A stretch of DNA of 64,000 nt from Aerococcaceae bacterium zg-1292 (GCA_016126655.1 CP065955.1:975001-1039000), one strand, 5' to 3'; positions 1-10,335 are shown, counted from the first letter of the stretch. Notes: generated from the letters alone by a model not told the origin. A program made the numbers and translations.

Positions 1-3000
1 CAAGAATTACAGAATCGACTGAATGCCATTCCAAAGCCTAAAGTACAAGATACTGAAAAAGAAATGGATGACCAATCAGAACTTGATGATGAATCTATGT
101 CAGACGAAGCAGAAACACGTAAGGAGATAGACGAAGCTGTTAAAAGAGCAACGGCCGCTGTTGATGCTGCTGAATCCGCATATCAAAAGCTTCGAGAAGA
201 AGTAGCTAAAGTGAGAGCAAAACGCGCTATTAATTCAACCGATAAACATTTAGTTGATAATTTGAATGAAGAAGTAGATGGATTGAAAAAACGAGCTCTT
301 CACTTGGTTAAAGACTTACAAGATGAAACACGTAGAGATGAACTACAATCGCGTCTTGATGGTATAAATAGAATTGAAGTTCAAATCAATGATAATAATC
401 ATAATAATATTCCAGATGAGTTAGATGATGTGCTTATTGCAGCTGGCGAAGCAGTTGACGAAATAGAAAAAGCATTAAAATCTGGAAAGACTACTACAGA
501 TGTAAAAGATTTAATTGATAAAGCTAAAGGAATAGTTAATGAAGTGAGTGGAGTTCCTGAAGCCCAGGAATTAGTTAAACGTCTTAAAGACATTTTATCT
601 ACTGAACCACATGATACTGATGAACCAAATGATACTGAAAAAGAAATGAATGACCATTCAGATAATGCTGACCAACCTCAGGTGGATGGAAACGAAAACA
701 AAGAAGAATCAGACAAAGAAGAATCAGATAAAAAAGAATTAGATAAGGAGGCTCTTGATAAAGAAATAAAAGATATTCAAGAAGCGTTGACTGCAGTTAG
801 CCAAGCTGAAGAAGAATATAATAAAGTTAAGAAGAGAATTCAAGACCTTGGAGTAGACGGTGTTATTAATCCAAAAGAAAAAGATGAGATAGATGCCATA
901 TTTAAAGAATGGGAAGCTAAGAAAAATGCAGCGAAGACATTGGTTGATAATTTATCTAATGAAACGCATAAAATGCCATTAAAAGCTCGTCTTAATGCAA
1001 TGGTACCTATTGATGTAAAAATGAATGACAAAGATTCAAACGGACGTGATGATGAACTTGATGAATTAATTACAGCAGCAAACAAAGCGATAGATGAAGC
1101 TGAACTTTCAGTCAAAAAATCGGATAAACCTGAGGAAATTCAAGCTAAAATAGCAGCTGCTAGAGCAGCAGTAGATAAAGTACCACAAGGTGTAGAAAGA
1201 AAAGGACTAGATGAACGCCTTGCGGAAATCAAAGCACCTGAAACAGACGCTGATAAAGAAATCAACGACCAACCTGGTGCACCAGATGTACCACAAGTAG
1301 ATGATGATAAAAAAGAAGACAATAATGCAGTTGATCCAGCGGAAAAAGAAGCGGAAGATGCTGTTGTAGAAGCTGAGAAAGCGGCACAAGCAGCAGAAGA
1401 TAAGAAAGCGCAATTGAAAACTAAAGGTATTATCAAACAATCAGATAAAAGAGAAGTTGATGCATTAAATGTTGATACAGAAGCCAAAAAAGCTATAGCT
1501 AAGGTGAAAATTGATGAAGTAAAAAATATAAATAAAAAGAATGATTTAGAGGGTCGTCTTGATAAATTGAAAATTGAATCAGTAGAAGTCAATGACCAAA
1601 ATGATAATGATATTTTAGATAGCGAAGAAAGTGCTCAAGAAAAAGCAAAAGCTGAAGCAGCTATTGAAGCAGCGGAAGAAGTTGTTCACAAGTTGAAAAC
1701 CAAATTGCAAGAAGATAATGCAATTAGTGACAAAGATAAAGCTGAAATTGAAAAACTAAATAAAGAAATTGCCGAAAAGAAAGAAGCTGCAATGAGATTA
1801 GTTTATCAATTATCTGAAGGGCAAGATAAAGAAGATTTATTTAAAAGACTTGAAGATGTTAAAACTGCCACTGTAGAAGTCAATGACAAAAATGGCAACG
1901 ATATCCCTGATGAAGAGGATGAATCAACTGCTCAGGCTGCTGTTCAAATGGCACAAGCATCCTTAAAAAAATTACAAGATAAGAAAAAAGTAATTGAAAC
2001 GGGTACAGCTATAAGTCTAAAAGAAAAACAAGAGATCGACCAATTAAAAGATGATACACTAGTTAAGAAAGCTACGGCTGCTGCATTGGTGGAAAATTTA
2101 GCGGATGGACAGAAAAAGCAAGCTTTTCAGTCTCAACTTGAAAACATTGAAAAGGAAACAGAAAAAGTTGATGTAACAGTTAACGATAACGATGATAATG
2201 GTCGTCCGGATGCTGTTGATGCAGCAGTAAATGCTGTTGATGCAGCAGAAAAAGCATCTAAAGAAGCCCATGCATTGAAAAATAAAGCTGAGGTAGATGG
2301 TATTGACGACAAAGAAAAAGCTGAAATAGATGAACTTGATGCTAAAACAATTATGTTGAAAGAAGTAGCAACTCAATTAGTTAATAAGTTACAGTATTTA
2401 ACTGTGAAAGAGTACTTATTAAATCAATTAAAATCAGTAACAACAGTTGACTTAAAAGATACTCCAAAAGATACCGAAGAACATGCTGAACAAGATACCG
2501 ACAAAGGTACAGACCAAGATTCTAATAAAGATACAGAAAAAGGTACTGAAAAAGATACTGGTAAGACACCAGAACAAAATCCAGATTCAGATACAAAACA
2601 AGATACCGAAGAAGGTAAAACTCAAGACTCTGATAAAGGTACTGAAAATGGAACTGAAAACGGCATCGAAAAAGATACGGATAAAGATACCGGAAAAGAA
2701 CCAGAAAAAGATCCTGAAAAAGAAGCAGAACCAGAACAAGAACCAGAACAAGAACCAGAACAAGATAAAGAGCAAGGTAAAGAGCAAGATAAAGAAGAAG
2801 ATTCTAACAAAGGTACCGAAAACGATAAAGAAAAAGATACCGAACCAAAAACTGATACAGAGGAAGGAACAAAACCAAACACTGATTCAGACACTGGCTC
2901 AGACACCGATTCAGACACAAAACAAGACTCAGAGCAAGGAACAAAACCGAACACTGAAGACGAGTCTAAAAAAGATACTGACGCTCAATCAGATGCTCCA

Positions 3001-5481
3001 GATACTGATAATAAAGAAGCAAAAGAAGCCGCAGCCAAAGCTGCAGCAGAAAACGCAGTAGCTGAAGCAGAAAACGCAGCTAGTGCAGCGCGCTTGAAGT
3101 TGTTTGAAATGGGATTAAATAAAGCGATTAGTCCACAAGAAAAAGCTGTATTAGACGAACTAAACAATAAAACAAATGCAAGCAAAAAAGCTGCAGAAGA
3201 GTTGGTTAACAAAGTACAAGACGAAACATTTAAAAAAGGTTTACAAGAACGACTTGCAAAAGTGAACCCTGTGAATGCGGAAGTCAATGATACAAACAAC
3301 AATGGAATCCCAGACACAGTTGATAATGACGTTAAGACAGCCGAAGCCGCCGTGAAAGCCGCTCAAGCAGCAGTCAGTGAAGCTCAAGCTAAGCTAAAAG
3401 ACGCACAAAGCAATGGTGAAGTCACACAAGAAGAAAAAGACGCTGTTGATAAATTAAACGAAAAAATTACAGCTGAAAAAGAAAAAGCAACTGACTTAGT
3501 GAACAAATTACCAGAATACGTTAACAAAGTTGAGTTAAATAAGCAGCTTAACGAAATCACAACGGTTAATGCAGTAGTGACGAAAAAAGACAATGACGTC
3601 AAACCAGATGCTGGCGTACAACCAAATGGCGAAGACGCAAAAACGAAAGCAGCCGAAGCAGCCGCAGAAAAAGCAGTTGCCGAAGCCGAAGCAGCAGGAC
3701 AAGCAGCGCAAGCTAAGAAAGAAGCCGTAGAAGCGAATAATGCCGTTAATCAAGCAGAGAAAAATGAAGTAACTCGCTTAAACAATGATACAGTTTCTAA
3801 GAAAGAAATAGCTAAGTACTTGGTGAGCGAATTACCAAATGGTGAGAAGAAAGCAGCACTTGAAAGACGTTTAGCTGCAGTGAAAACTGTCGAAGTTGAA
3901 GTCAATGACGAAAACGATAACGGCAAACCAGATAGCCAAGACAGAGCCGAGGAAGAAGCAATTGCAGAAAAAGCAGTAGTTGAAGCTGAAGCAGCCGCAA
4001 AAGTTGCTGAAATGAAAAAAGCTGATGTGTTAAAAGATAAAGTTGTCACTAAAGCAGAAAAAGCCGAAGTTGATAAATTAAATAAAGAGACAGAAGCTAA
4101 GAAAGCAGCAGCGAAACAATTAGTCGAAAAATTATCTGAAGGTGCTAAAAAAGAAGCATTGTTCACTCGTCTTGCAGACATAAAGATTACCTCTGTTGAA
4201 GTCAATGAACAAGACAACAATGTTAAACCAGAAACACCAAAAGCGCCAGAAAAACCAGTGCAACCGGCAACACCGAAAACACCGGAAAAACCAGTGCAAC
4301 CAGAGACACCGAAAGCACCAGCGAAACCAGTGCAACCAGAAACACCGAAAGCACCGGAAAAACCAGTGCAACCAGCAGCACCAAAAGCACCAGCAAAACC
4401 AGTGCAACCAGAAACACCAAAAGCACCGGCGAAACCAGCAAAACCAGTGGAACCGGCAACACCGAAAACACCGGCGAAACCAGCAAAACCAGCAAAACCA
4501 GTGCAACCAGAGACACCAAAAGCACCGGAAAAACCAGTGGAACCGGCAACACCAAAAGCACCAGCAAAACCAGTGCAACCGACAACACCGAAAGCACCGG
4601 AAAAACCAGTGGAACCGGCAACACCAAAAGCACCAGCAAAACCAGTGCAACCGACAACACCGAAAGCACCGGAAAAACCAGTGGAACCGGCAACACCGAA
4701 AGCACCAGCAAAACCAGTGGAACCGGCAACACCAAAAGCACCGGAAAAACCAGTGGAACCGGCAACACCAAAAGCACCAGCAAAACCAGTGCAACCGACA
4801 ACACCGAAAGCACCAGAAAAACCAGTGCAACCGGCAACACCAAAAGCACCGGAAAAACCAGTGGAACCGGCAACACCGAAAGCACCGGCGAACCCAGTGG
4901 AACCGGCAACACCGAAAGCACCAGAAAAACCAGTGCAACCAGCAGCACCGAAAGCACCTGCAAACCCAGCGCAACCGGCAACACCGAAAGCACCAGAAAA
5001 ACCAGTGCAACCATCAACACCAAAAGCACCAGAAAAACCAGTGCAACCATCAACACCGAGAACATCGGAAACAGCAAGAGCAGCGGAAGCACCAAGAACA
5101 GCTGGAACAGCAAGAGCAGCGGGAGCGCCAAGAACTGCGGCAGTACCGAAGAAACAAGAGAAACCAAAAGTTTCCGAAGAAGCGAAAAAACAAGAGAAAC
5201 CAAAAGTTTCAGAAAAAGCAAAACGACCAGAAATGGCGCAGACTACGAAAGAAAAACCAAACTCACCAAAAGTGACAGAAGAAAAACAAACTTCAACACA
5301 AACAACTGAAGCAAAACAAACAACACAAGTACAAACAGTCAAAAAAGCGGAAGAAAACAAAAAAACCGGAACGCTTGCTAACACAGGGGAATTAAATTCA
5401 ATGATTCCTTGGAGTGCAGCAGCACTTTCAGTACTTGTAGGTTTAGGATTTGTCGTGAGTAGTCGTAAAAACGAAGAATAA
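1..5481 (+). CDS. Giant wall-anchored surface protein, 5' end missing (helical modules, Pro-rich stalk, LANTG anchor)
   Basis: The reading frame is open from base 1, so the N-terminus and any signal peptide lie outside the window. What remains is over 1,800 residues. It starts with repeated helical modules of about 80–100 residues, each ending in an Asn/Asp-rich loop of the type VNDxNxNGxPD. At least seven such loops are visible, for example near bases 388, 1021, 1591, 1879, 2179, 3280 and 3901. The modules resemble GA-like three-helix domains followed by a thrombospondin-type-3-like calcium loop. Bases about 2455–3005 encode an acidic Asp/Glu/Thr/Lys repeat. Bases about 4229–5070 encode a proline-rich PKAPEKPVQPAT-type stalk. 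The C-terminus has a sorting signal LANTG (5374–5388), a hydrophobic segment and a basic tail. The ligand is unknown; adhesion is inferred. It is a paralog of the next gene, with long near-identical stretches. Confidence 0.9.
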   Translation, partial: QELQNRLNAIPKPKVQDTEKEMDDQSELDDESMSDEAETRKEIDEAVKRATAAVDAAESAYQKLREEVAKVRAKRAINSTDKHLVDNLNEEVDGLKKRALHLVKDLQDETRRDELQSRLDGINRIEVQINDNNHNNIPDELDDVLIAAGEAVDEIEKALKSGKTTTDVKDLIDKAKGIVNEVSGVPEAQELVKRLKDILSTEPHDTDEPNDTEKEMNDHSDNADQPQVDGNENKEESDKEESDKKELDKEALDKEIKDIQEALTAVSQAEEEYNKVKKRIQDLGVDGVINPKEKDEIDAIFKEWEAKKNAAKTLVDNLSNETHKMPLKARLNAMVPIDVKMNDKDSNGRDDELDELITAANKAIDEAELSVKKSDKPEEIQAKIAAARAAVDKVPQGVERKGLDERLAEIKAPETDADKEINDQPGAPDVPQVDDDKKEDNNAVDPAEKEAEDAVVEAEKAAQAAEDKKAQLKTKGIIKQSDKREVDALNVDTEAKKAIAKVKIDEVKNINKKNDLEGRLDKLKIESVEVNDQNDNDILDSEESAQEKAKAEAAIEAAEEVVHKLKTKLQEDNAISDKDKAEIEKLNKEIAEKKEAAMRLVYQLSEGQDKEDLFKRLEDVKTATVEVNDKNGNDIPDEEDESTAQAAVQMAQASLKKLQDKKKVIETGTAISLKEKQEIDQLKDDTLVKKATAAALVENLADGQKKQAFQSQLENIEKETEKVDVTVNDNDDNGRPDAVDAAVNAVDAAEKASKEAHALKNKAEVDGIDDKEKAEIDELDAKTIMLKEVATQLVNKLQYLTVKEYLLNQLKSVTTVDLKDTPKDTEEHAEQDTDKGTDQDSNKDTEKGTEKDTGKTPEQNPDSDTKQDTEEGKTQDSDKGTENGTENGIEKDTDKDTGKEPEKDPEKEAEPEQEPEQEPEQDKEQGKEQDKEEDSNKGTENDKEKDTEPKTDTEEGTKPNTDSDTGSDTDSDTKQDSEQGTKPNTEDESKKDTDAQSDAPDTDNKEAKEAAAKAAAENAVAEAENAASAARLKLFEMGLNKAISPQEKAVLDELNNKTNASKKAAEELVNKVQDETFKKGLQERLAKVNPVNAEVNDTNNNGIPDTVDNDVKTAEAAVKAAQAAVSEAQAKLKDAQSNGEVTQEEKDAVDKLNEKITAEKEKATDLVNKLPEYVNKVELNKQLNEITTVNAVVTKKDNDVKPDAGVQPNGEDAKTKAAEAAAEKAVAEAEAAGQAAQAKKEAVEANNAVNQAEKNEVTRLNNDTVSKKEIAKYLVSELPNGEKKAALERRLAAVKTVEVEVNDENDNGKPDSQDRAEEEAIAEKAVVEAEAAAKVAEMKKADVLKDKVVTKAEKAEVDKLNKETEAKKAAAKQLVEKLSEGAKKEALFTRLADIKITSVEVNEQDNNVKPETPKAPEKPVQPATPKTPEKPVQPETPKAPAKPVQPETPKAPEKPVQPAAPKAPAKPVQPETPKAPAKPAKPVEPATPKTPAKPAKPAKPVQPETPKAPEKPVEPATPKAPAKPVQPTTPKAPEKPVEPATPKAPAKPVQPTTPKAPEKPVEPATPKAPAKPVEPATPKAPEKPVEPATPKAPAKPVQPTTPKAPEKPVQPATPKAPEKPVEPATPKAPANPVEPATPKAPEKPVQPAAPKAPANPAQPATPKAPEKPVQPSTPKAPEKPVQPSTPRTSETARAAEAPRTAGTARAAGAPRTAAVPKKQEKPKVSEEAKKQEKPKVSEKAKRPEMAQTTKEKPNSPKVTEEKQTSTQTTEAKQTTQVQTVKKAEENKKTGTLANTGELNSMIPWSAAALSVLVGLGFVVSSRKNEE

Positions 5482-5536
5482 GCATCATGCAGATTTTTCG
5501 AAATACATGTATTAACTAACTATTAATACACCTCTA

Positions 5537-5568
5537 AACCACCTCACGAGATTTGCTCGGAGGTGGTT
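5537..5568 (+). terminator. Intrinsic terminator after first surface protein gene
   Basis: A 9-bp stem AACCACCTC/GAGGTGGTT with a 14-nt loop, ending in a T-rich stretch, 55 bases after the stop codon. Confidence 0.85.
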
Positions 5569-5572
5569 TTAT

Positions 5573-5931
5573 TGAATTTTAGTGGCAATGGGTCGGCGAA
5601 AAATAAGATGTATTTAATTTTCGCACAACCGTAAAAATTCTATTACACTGACGCAATATTGTCGTAAATTTTTAATGGAAAAACCCTTTGAAAACCAATT
5701 TATTTAATTATGATTTAAGTAAAAAGTGTATAATAGTAAAGCTAGATTGATAGTGTTGTTTGATTAATAATTATAGATATTTAATAGAGTTAAATAACTG
5801 TATATTTGTCGAATCATAAACTTAAAATTGATGAGATAGTATATAGTAATCGGGAGAGAATTAAATACTCAATATACTACATATCAGCCATTATTAGCAT
5901 CTTATGCAAAAAAACAAAAGGAGAACAAAGT
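5573..5931. other. AT-rich intergenic region before second surface protein gene
   Basis: About 360 bp without a convincing gene. A TATAAT box at 5729–5734 preceded by TG could be the promoter of the downstream gene, but no good -35 box is seen. The reading frame of the downstream gene stays open upstream to 5806, but that part has no ribosome binding site and no signal-peptide character. Confidence 0.4.
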
Positions 5932-8900
5932 ATGTTTGAAAAACGAAAAGATAGATTCTCGATTCGAAAATTCAAAGTTGGTGTAGGTTCAGTTTTCTTA
6001 GGGTCGTTTTTATTCGTAGCACCTCAAGTCTATGCTGAGGAAACAGCAAATGTAAATCCAACGACAGAAAACACTGCAGCCAATCTAGAGAAAAATGAAG
6101 ACTTAAATTTTGAAGAAGCAACATTATTAACTAATAACGAAGAAAAAACTTCTGAAACAGTTGAAGCAGATAAGACTGAAACTGAAGCAAAAGAAGCAGC
6201 ACCAAGTAATGTTGAAGCTGGTGACGAAGCAAAAAATGTCACACCAGGTACAGAGGAACAAACGGGTGAAGATAATACAACCGATGTGAAAACGTCAGAA
6301 GGTGGTACAACGACTGATGTAACCAATAAGGTACCTACTACTAGCAATTCACAAGCGGAATCTACTGTTGAAACACCAACGGTACCTACTAATACAGTTG
6401 ATAAAGAAGCATTGACAAAACTTGTTAATAAAGCGGATGAAGTGAGAAATAGCCAAACATATAAACTTGCGGAAGGCGCTGTTCAAAGTTTATATGAGAC
6501 TTCAATTACTGGCGGGCAATCACTTTTAGATAAAAAAGACGCAACTCAGGAGCAAGTTAATAATTCAGTAAGCGGAATCAATACTTATATCGATGCATTA
6601 AAAAAATCAGCATTAAAACAGACTACTAATCCTAGTGATAAAGAAGCCATCGAAAAAGAATCACTTCAAAGAGAAAAAAATAAATTACAAGAACTCATTG
6701 AAAATGACTATAAATTTAAAAATAGTCCAGCCTATCAAAATGCAAATGATGCTGTAAAAGGTTTATATGATGGCGCAATTAGTGGTGGCAAAACAACTTT
6801 AGCTAAAGAAAACGTAACTGAAACTGAAGTAAAAAATTCAATTGCTGGAATTAATCAATATATTGAGTCTTTATCAATATCAGCTGCAAGAGAAGCTGTC
6901 GAAGAAGCAGAAAAAGCAGCTAAAGCAGGCAAAGATAAGAAAACTCAAGTTGAACCAGATGGCGTTACACAAAAAGAAAAAGCTGCAGTTGATGCATTAG
7001 ACAAAGTTACTAATCAGAAAAAAGCTGCCGCAACTACATTAGTTAATAACTTACCTGATGGGGACAGTAAAAAGGATTTTACTAAACGTCTTGAACAAGT
7101 AAAACCAGTACAGATTCAAGCGACAATAAAAGAAGACGAAGGTCAAGCAGATGAAACCGACAAAGGTACAGACCAAGACTCTAATAACAGCTCCGGAAAA
7201 GATACAAACAAAGGTACTGAAAACGATACTGGTAAAGCCCCAGAACAAAATCCAGATTCAGACACAAAACAAGATACCGAAGAAGGTAAAACTCAAGACT
7301 CTGATAAAGGTACTGAAAATGGAACTGAAAACGGCATCGAAAAAGATACGGATAAAGATACCGGGAAAGAACCAGAAAAAGAGCCTGAAAAAGAGCCTGA
7401 AAAAGAGCCTGAAAAAGAAGCAGAACCAGAACAAGATAAAGAGCAAGGTAAAGAGCAAGATAAAGAAGAAGATTCTAACAAAGGTACCGAAAACGATAAA
7501 GAAAAAGATACCGAACCAAAAACTGATACAGAGCAAGGTAAAAAACCAAACACTGATTCAGAAACTGGCTCAGACACCGATTCAGATAAAAAACAAGACT
7601 CAGACCAAGGAACCGAACCAAAAACTGATACAGACCAAGGTACAAAACCAAACACTGATTCAGACACCGATTCAGACACAAAACAAGACTCAGACCAAGG
7701 AACCGAACCAAACATTGATTCAAATACAAAACAAGACTCAGAGCAAGGCACAAAACCAAAAACTGAAGACGAGTCTAGAAAAGATAGTGACGCTCAATCA
7801 GATGCTCCAGATACTGATAATAAAGAAGCAGAAGAAGCTGCAGCCAAAGTAGCAGCAGAAAAAGCAGTAGCTGAAGCAGAAAAAGAAGCTAATGCAGCGC
7901 GCTTGAAGTTGTTTGAATTGGGATTAAATAGTGCGATTAGTTCGGAAGATAAAACAAAATTAGACGAACTAGACAACGCAACAAATGTCAGCAAAAAAGC
8001 TGCAGAAGAGTTGGTTAACAAGTTACAAGACGAAACATTTAAAAAAGGTTTACAAGAACGTCTTACAAAAGTGAATCCTGTGAATGCGGAAGTCAATGAT
8101 ACAAACAACAATGGTATCCCAGACGCAGTTGATAATGACGTCAAGACAGCCGAAGCAGCTATTAAAGCCGCTCAAGCGGCAGCCAGTGAAGCTCAAGCTA
8201 AGCTAAAAGACGCACAAAGCAATGGTGAAGTTACACAAGTAGAAAAAGACGCTGTTGATAAATTAAATGAAAAAATTACAGCTGAAAAAGAAAAAGCAAC
8301 TGCCTTAGTGAACAAATTACCAGGATATGTTAACAAAGATGAGTTAAACAAACAGCTTAATGAAATCACAACGGTTAATGCAGAAGTGACGAAAAAAGAC
8401 AACGACGTTAAACCAGATGCTGGTGTACAACCAAATGGCGAAGACGCAAAAACCAAAGCCGCCGAAGCAGCCGCAGAAAAAGCAGTTGCCGAAGCTGAAG
8501 CAGCAGGACAAGCAGCGCAAGCTAAGAAAGAAGCTGTAGAAGCGAATAATGCCGTTAATCAAGCAGAGAAAAAGGAAGTAACTCGCTTAAACAATGATAC
8601 AGTTTCTAAGAAAAAAATAGCTGAGTACTTGGTGAGCGATTTACCAAATGGTGAGAAGAAAGCAGCACTTGAAAAACGTTTAGCTGCAGTGAAAACTGTC
8701 GAAGTTGAAGTTAATGACGAAAACGATAACGGCAAACCAGATAGCCAAGACAGAGCCGAGGAAGAAGCAATTGCAGAAAAAGCAGTAGTTGAAGCTGAAG
8801 CAGCCGCAAAAGTTGCTGAAATGAAAAAAGCTGATGTGTTAAAAGATAAAGTTGTCACTAAAGCAGAAAAAGCCGAAGTTGATAAATTAAATAAAGAGAC

Positions 8901-10062
8901 AGAAGCTAAGAAAGCAGCAGCGATACCATTGGTCGAAAAATTATCTGAAGGTGCTAAAAAAGAAGCATTGTTTGCTCGTCTTGCAGGCATAAACATTACT
9001 ACTGTTGAAGTCAATGAACAAGACAACAATGTTAAACCAGAAACACCAAAAGCACCGTCGAAACCGGCAAAACCAGCGAAACCGGAACAACCGAAAACAC
9101 CGGAGAAACCAGTGGAACCGGCAACACCGAAAGCACCGGAAAAATCAGCAAAACCTGCAACACCGAAAGCACCAGAAAAACCAGCGAAACCGGAACAACC
9201 GAAAACACCGGAGAAACCAGTGCAACCGTCAGCACCGAAAGCACCGGAAAAACCAGCGAAATCGGCAACACCGAAAGCACCGGAAAAATCAGTGAAACCG
9301 TCAGCACCGAAAGCACCAGAAAAACCAGTGCACCCAGCAGCACCGAAAGCACCGGAAAAACCAGTGCAACCGGAACAACCGAAAACACCGGAGAAACCAG
9401 TGAAACCGTCAGCACCGAAAGCACCGGAAAATCCAGTGCAACCGTCAGCACCGAAAGTACCAGAAAAACCAGTGAAACCGTCAGCACCGAAAGCACCGGC
9501 AAAACCAGCGAAACCGGCAACACCGAAAGCACCAGAAAAACCAGTGCAACCGGCAACACCGAAAGTACCGGAAAAACCAGTGAATCCGGAACAACCGAAA
9601 ACACCGGAGAAACCAGTGAAACCGTCAGCACCGAAAGCACCGGAAAAACCAGTGCAACCGTCAGCACCGAAAGTACCAGAAAAACCAGTGAAACCGTCAG
9701 CACCGAAAGCACCGGCAAAACCAGCGAAACCGGCAACACCGAAAGCACCAGAAAAACCAGTGCAACCGGCAACACCGAAAGTACCGGAAAAACCAGTGAA
9801 TCCGGAAGCACCGCAAGTGCCAGAACAACCAAAAACACCGGAAGTACCCAAAGAAGAGTCAACACCAGAAAAACCAGCTGCACCAGGACAAGCAATTCCT
9901 GAACAGCAAGGTAAAAAAGAAAGTGTACACCAACAATCTTCTTCACTTCCAAACACTGGTGATGCTAATTCAATGATTTTTTGGAGTGCAGCAGCCTTTT
10001 CAATCCTTACAGGCTTAGGATTTGTCGTAACTGCTCGTCAAAAAGAAGACGAAGAAGCATAG
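5932..10062 (+). CDS. YSIRK-signal LPxTG surface protein with FIVAR-like and GA-like modules
   Basis: The start at 5932 is chosen because AAAAGGAGAA lies just upstream and because it puts the FSIRK signal peptide (RFSIRKFKVGVGSVFLG) at residues about 6–22, with cleavage likely after the YA before EET. The order is: Thr/Glu-rich linker; two FIVAR-like modules (about 6400–6620 and 6660–6890), each with a Tyr-x-Leu-x-Glu core; one GA-like module; a long acidic Asp/Thr/Ser repeat (7140–7800); four further GA-like modules with VNDxNxNG loops; a proline-rich stalk (about 9040–9850); LPNTG (9946–9960), a hydrophobic helix and a charged tail. The product of about 1,376 residues should be covalently attached to peptidoglycan by sortase. 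Bases 7225–9040 closely match 2560–4220 of the upstream paralog. The ligand is not known. Confidence 0.92.
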   Translation: MFEKRKDRFSIRKFKVGVGSVFLGSFLFVAPQVYAEETANVNPTTENTAANLEKNEDLNFEEATLLTNNEEKTSETVEADKTETEAKEAAPSNVEAGDEAKNVTPGTEEQTGEDNTTDVKTSEGGTTTDVTNKVPTTSNSQAESTVETPTVPTNTVDKEALTKLVNKADEVRNSQTYKLAEGAVQSLYETSITGGQSLLDKKDATQEQVNNSVSGINTYIDALKKSALKQTTNPSDKEAIEKESLQREKNKLQELIENDYKFKNSPAYQNANDAVKGLYDGAISGGKTTLAKENVTETEVKNSIAGINQYIESLSISAAREAVEEAEKAAKAGKDKKTQVEPDGVTQKEKAAVDALDKVTNQKKAAATTLVNNLPDGDSKKDFTKRLEQVKPVQIQATIKEDEGQADETDKGTDQDSNNSSGKDTNKGTENDTGKAPEQNPDSDTKQDTEEGKTQDSDKGTENGTENGIEKDTDKDTGKEPEKEPEKEPEKEPEKEAEPEQDKEQGKEQDKEEDSNKGTENDKEKDTEPKTDTEQGKKPNTDSETGSDTDSDKKQDSDQGTEPKTDTDQGTKPNTDSDTDSDTKQDSDQGTEPNIDSNTKQDSEQGTKPKTEDESRKDSDAQSDAPDTDNKEAEEAAAKVAAEKAVAEAEKEANAARLKLFELGLNSAISSEDKTKLDELDNATNVSKKAAEELVNKLQDETFKKGLQERLTKVNPVNAEVNDTNNNGIPDAVDNDVKTAEAAIKAAQAAASEAQAKLKDAQSNGEVTQVEKDAVDKLNEKITAEKEKATALVNKLPGYVNKDELNKQLNEITTVNAEVTKKDNDVKPDAGVQPNGEDAKTKAAEAAAEKAVAEAEAAGQAAQAKKEAVEANNAVNQAEKKEVTRLNNDTVSKKKIAEYLVSDLPNGEKKAALEKRLAAVKTVEVEVNDENDNGKPDSQDRAEEEAIAEKAVVEAEAAAKVAEMKKADVLKDKVVTKAEKAEVDKLNKETEAKKAAAIPLVEKLSEGAKKEALFARLAGINITTVEVNEQDNNVKPETPKAPSKPAKPAKPEQPKTPEKPVEPATPKAPEKSAKPATPKAPEKPAKPEQPKTPEKPVQPSAPKAPEKPAKSATPKAPEKSVKPSAPKAPEKPVHPAAPKAPEKPVQPEQPKTPEKPVKPSAPKAPENPVQPSAPKVPEKPVKPSAPKAPAKPAKPATPKAPEKPVQPATPKVPEKPVNPEQPKTPEKPVKPSAPKAPEKPVQPSAPKVPEKPVKPSAPKAPAKPAKPATPKAPEKPVQPATPKVPEKPVNPEAPQVPEQPKTPEVPKEESTPEKPAAPGQAIPEQQGKKESVHQQSSSLPNTGDANSMIFWSAAAFSILTGLGFVVTARQKEDEEA

Positions 10063-10109
10063 ATATTAGTTATTACAATATAAGGGCGAACCCATGTTTA
10101 GTCCAAGAA

Positions 10110-10146
10110 GAACCGTTCCATGAGTAGTAATACTCAGGAGCGGTTC
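10110..10146 (+). terminator. Intrinsic terminator after second surface protein gene
   Basis: Inverted repeat GAACCG…TGAG/CTCA…CGGTTC followed by ATTTTAT, 48 bases after the stop codon. Confidence 0.8.
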
Positions 10147-10245
10147 ATTTTATATCAGTTGTCCGCCAAATTAAAAAATATTTTTGAATTTCACTGAACA
10201 GAAATATACGAAATCACTTAAAATAATTTGCGCCAAATTGACACA

Positions 10246-10253
10246 AAAATTGT
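10246..10253. repeat. Target site duplication, left copy (IS66 element)
   Basis: AAAATTGT directly before the left IS end. The same eight bases occur at 12665–12672 directly after the right end. An 8-bp duplication is the known IS66-family length. Confidence 0.95.
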
Positions 10254-10282
10254 GTAAGCGTCCAAAACTCAGGTATCTATTC
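10254..10282 (+). repeat. Left terminal inverted repeat of IS66 element
   Basis: GTAAGCGTCCAAAACTCAGG and following bases match the reverse complement of 12636–12664 with few mismatches. Confidence 0.85.
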
Positions 10283-10335
10283 ACCGACTAAATAACCTCT
10301 TATACTAGCGGTATCACTAATTAGGAGGAAACTCA

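Noticed and set aside
3750-5384. Long minus-strand open frame (544 codons) opposite the proline-rich stalk
   Set aside because: The composition (Gly-Phe-Ser-Gly-Val repeats) is the mirror of the PKAPEKPV codons on the plus strand, and there is no ribosome binding site. It is an artefact of repeat codon usage. The same holds for the minus frames at 8559–9956 and 4132–5010 and the plus frames at 4196–5275, 7151–7852 and 2483–3061.
5806-5931. Upstream extension of the second surface protein by 42 codons
   Set aside because: It lacks a ribosome binding site and would place 42 residues before the FSIRK signal peptide. AAAAGGAGAA before ATG 5932 marks the true start.
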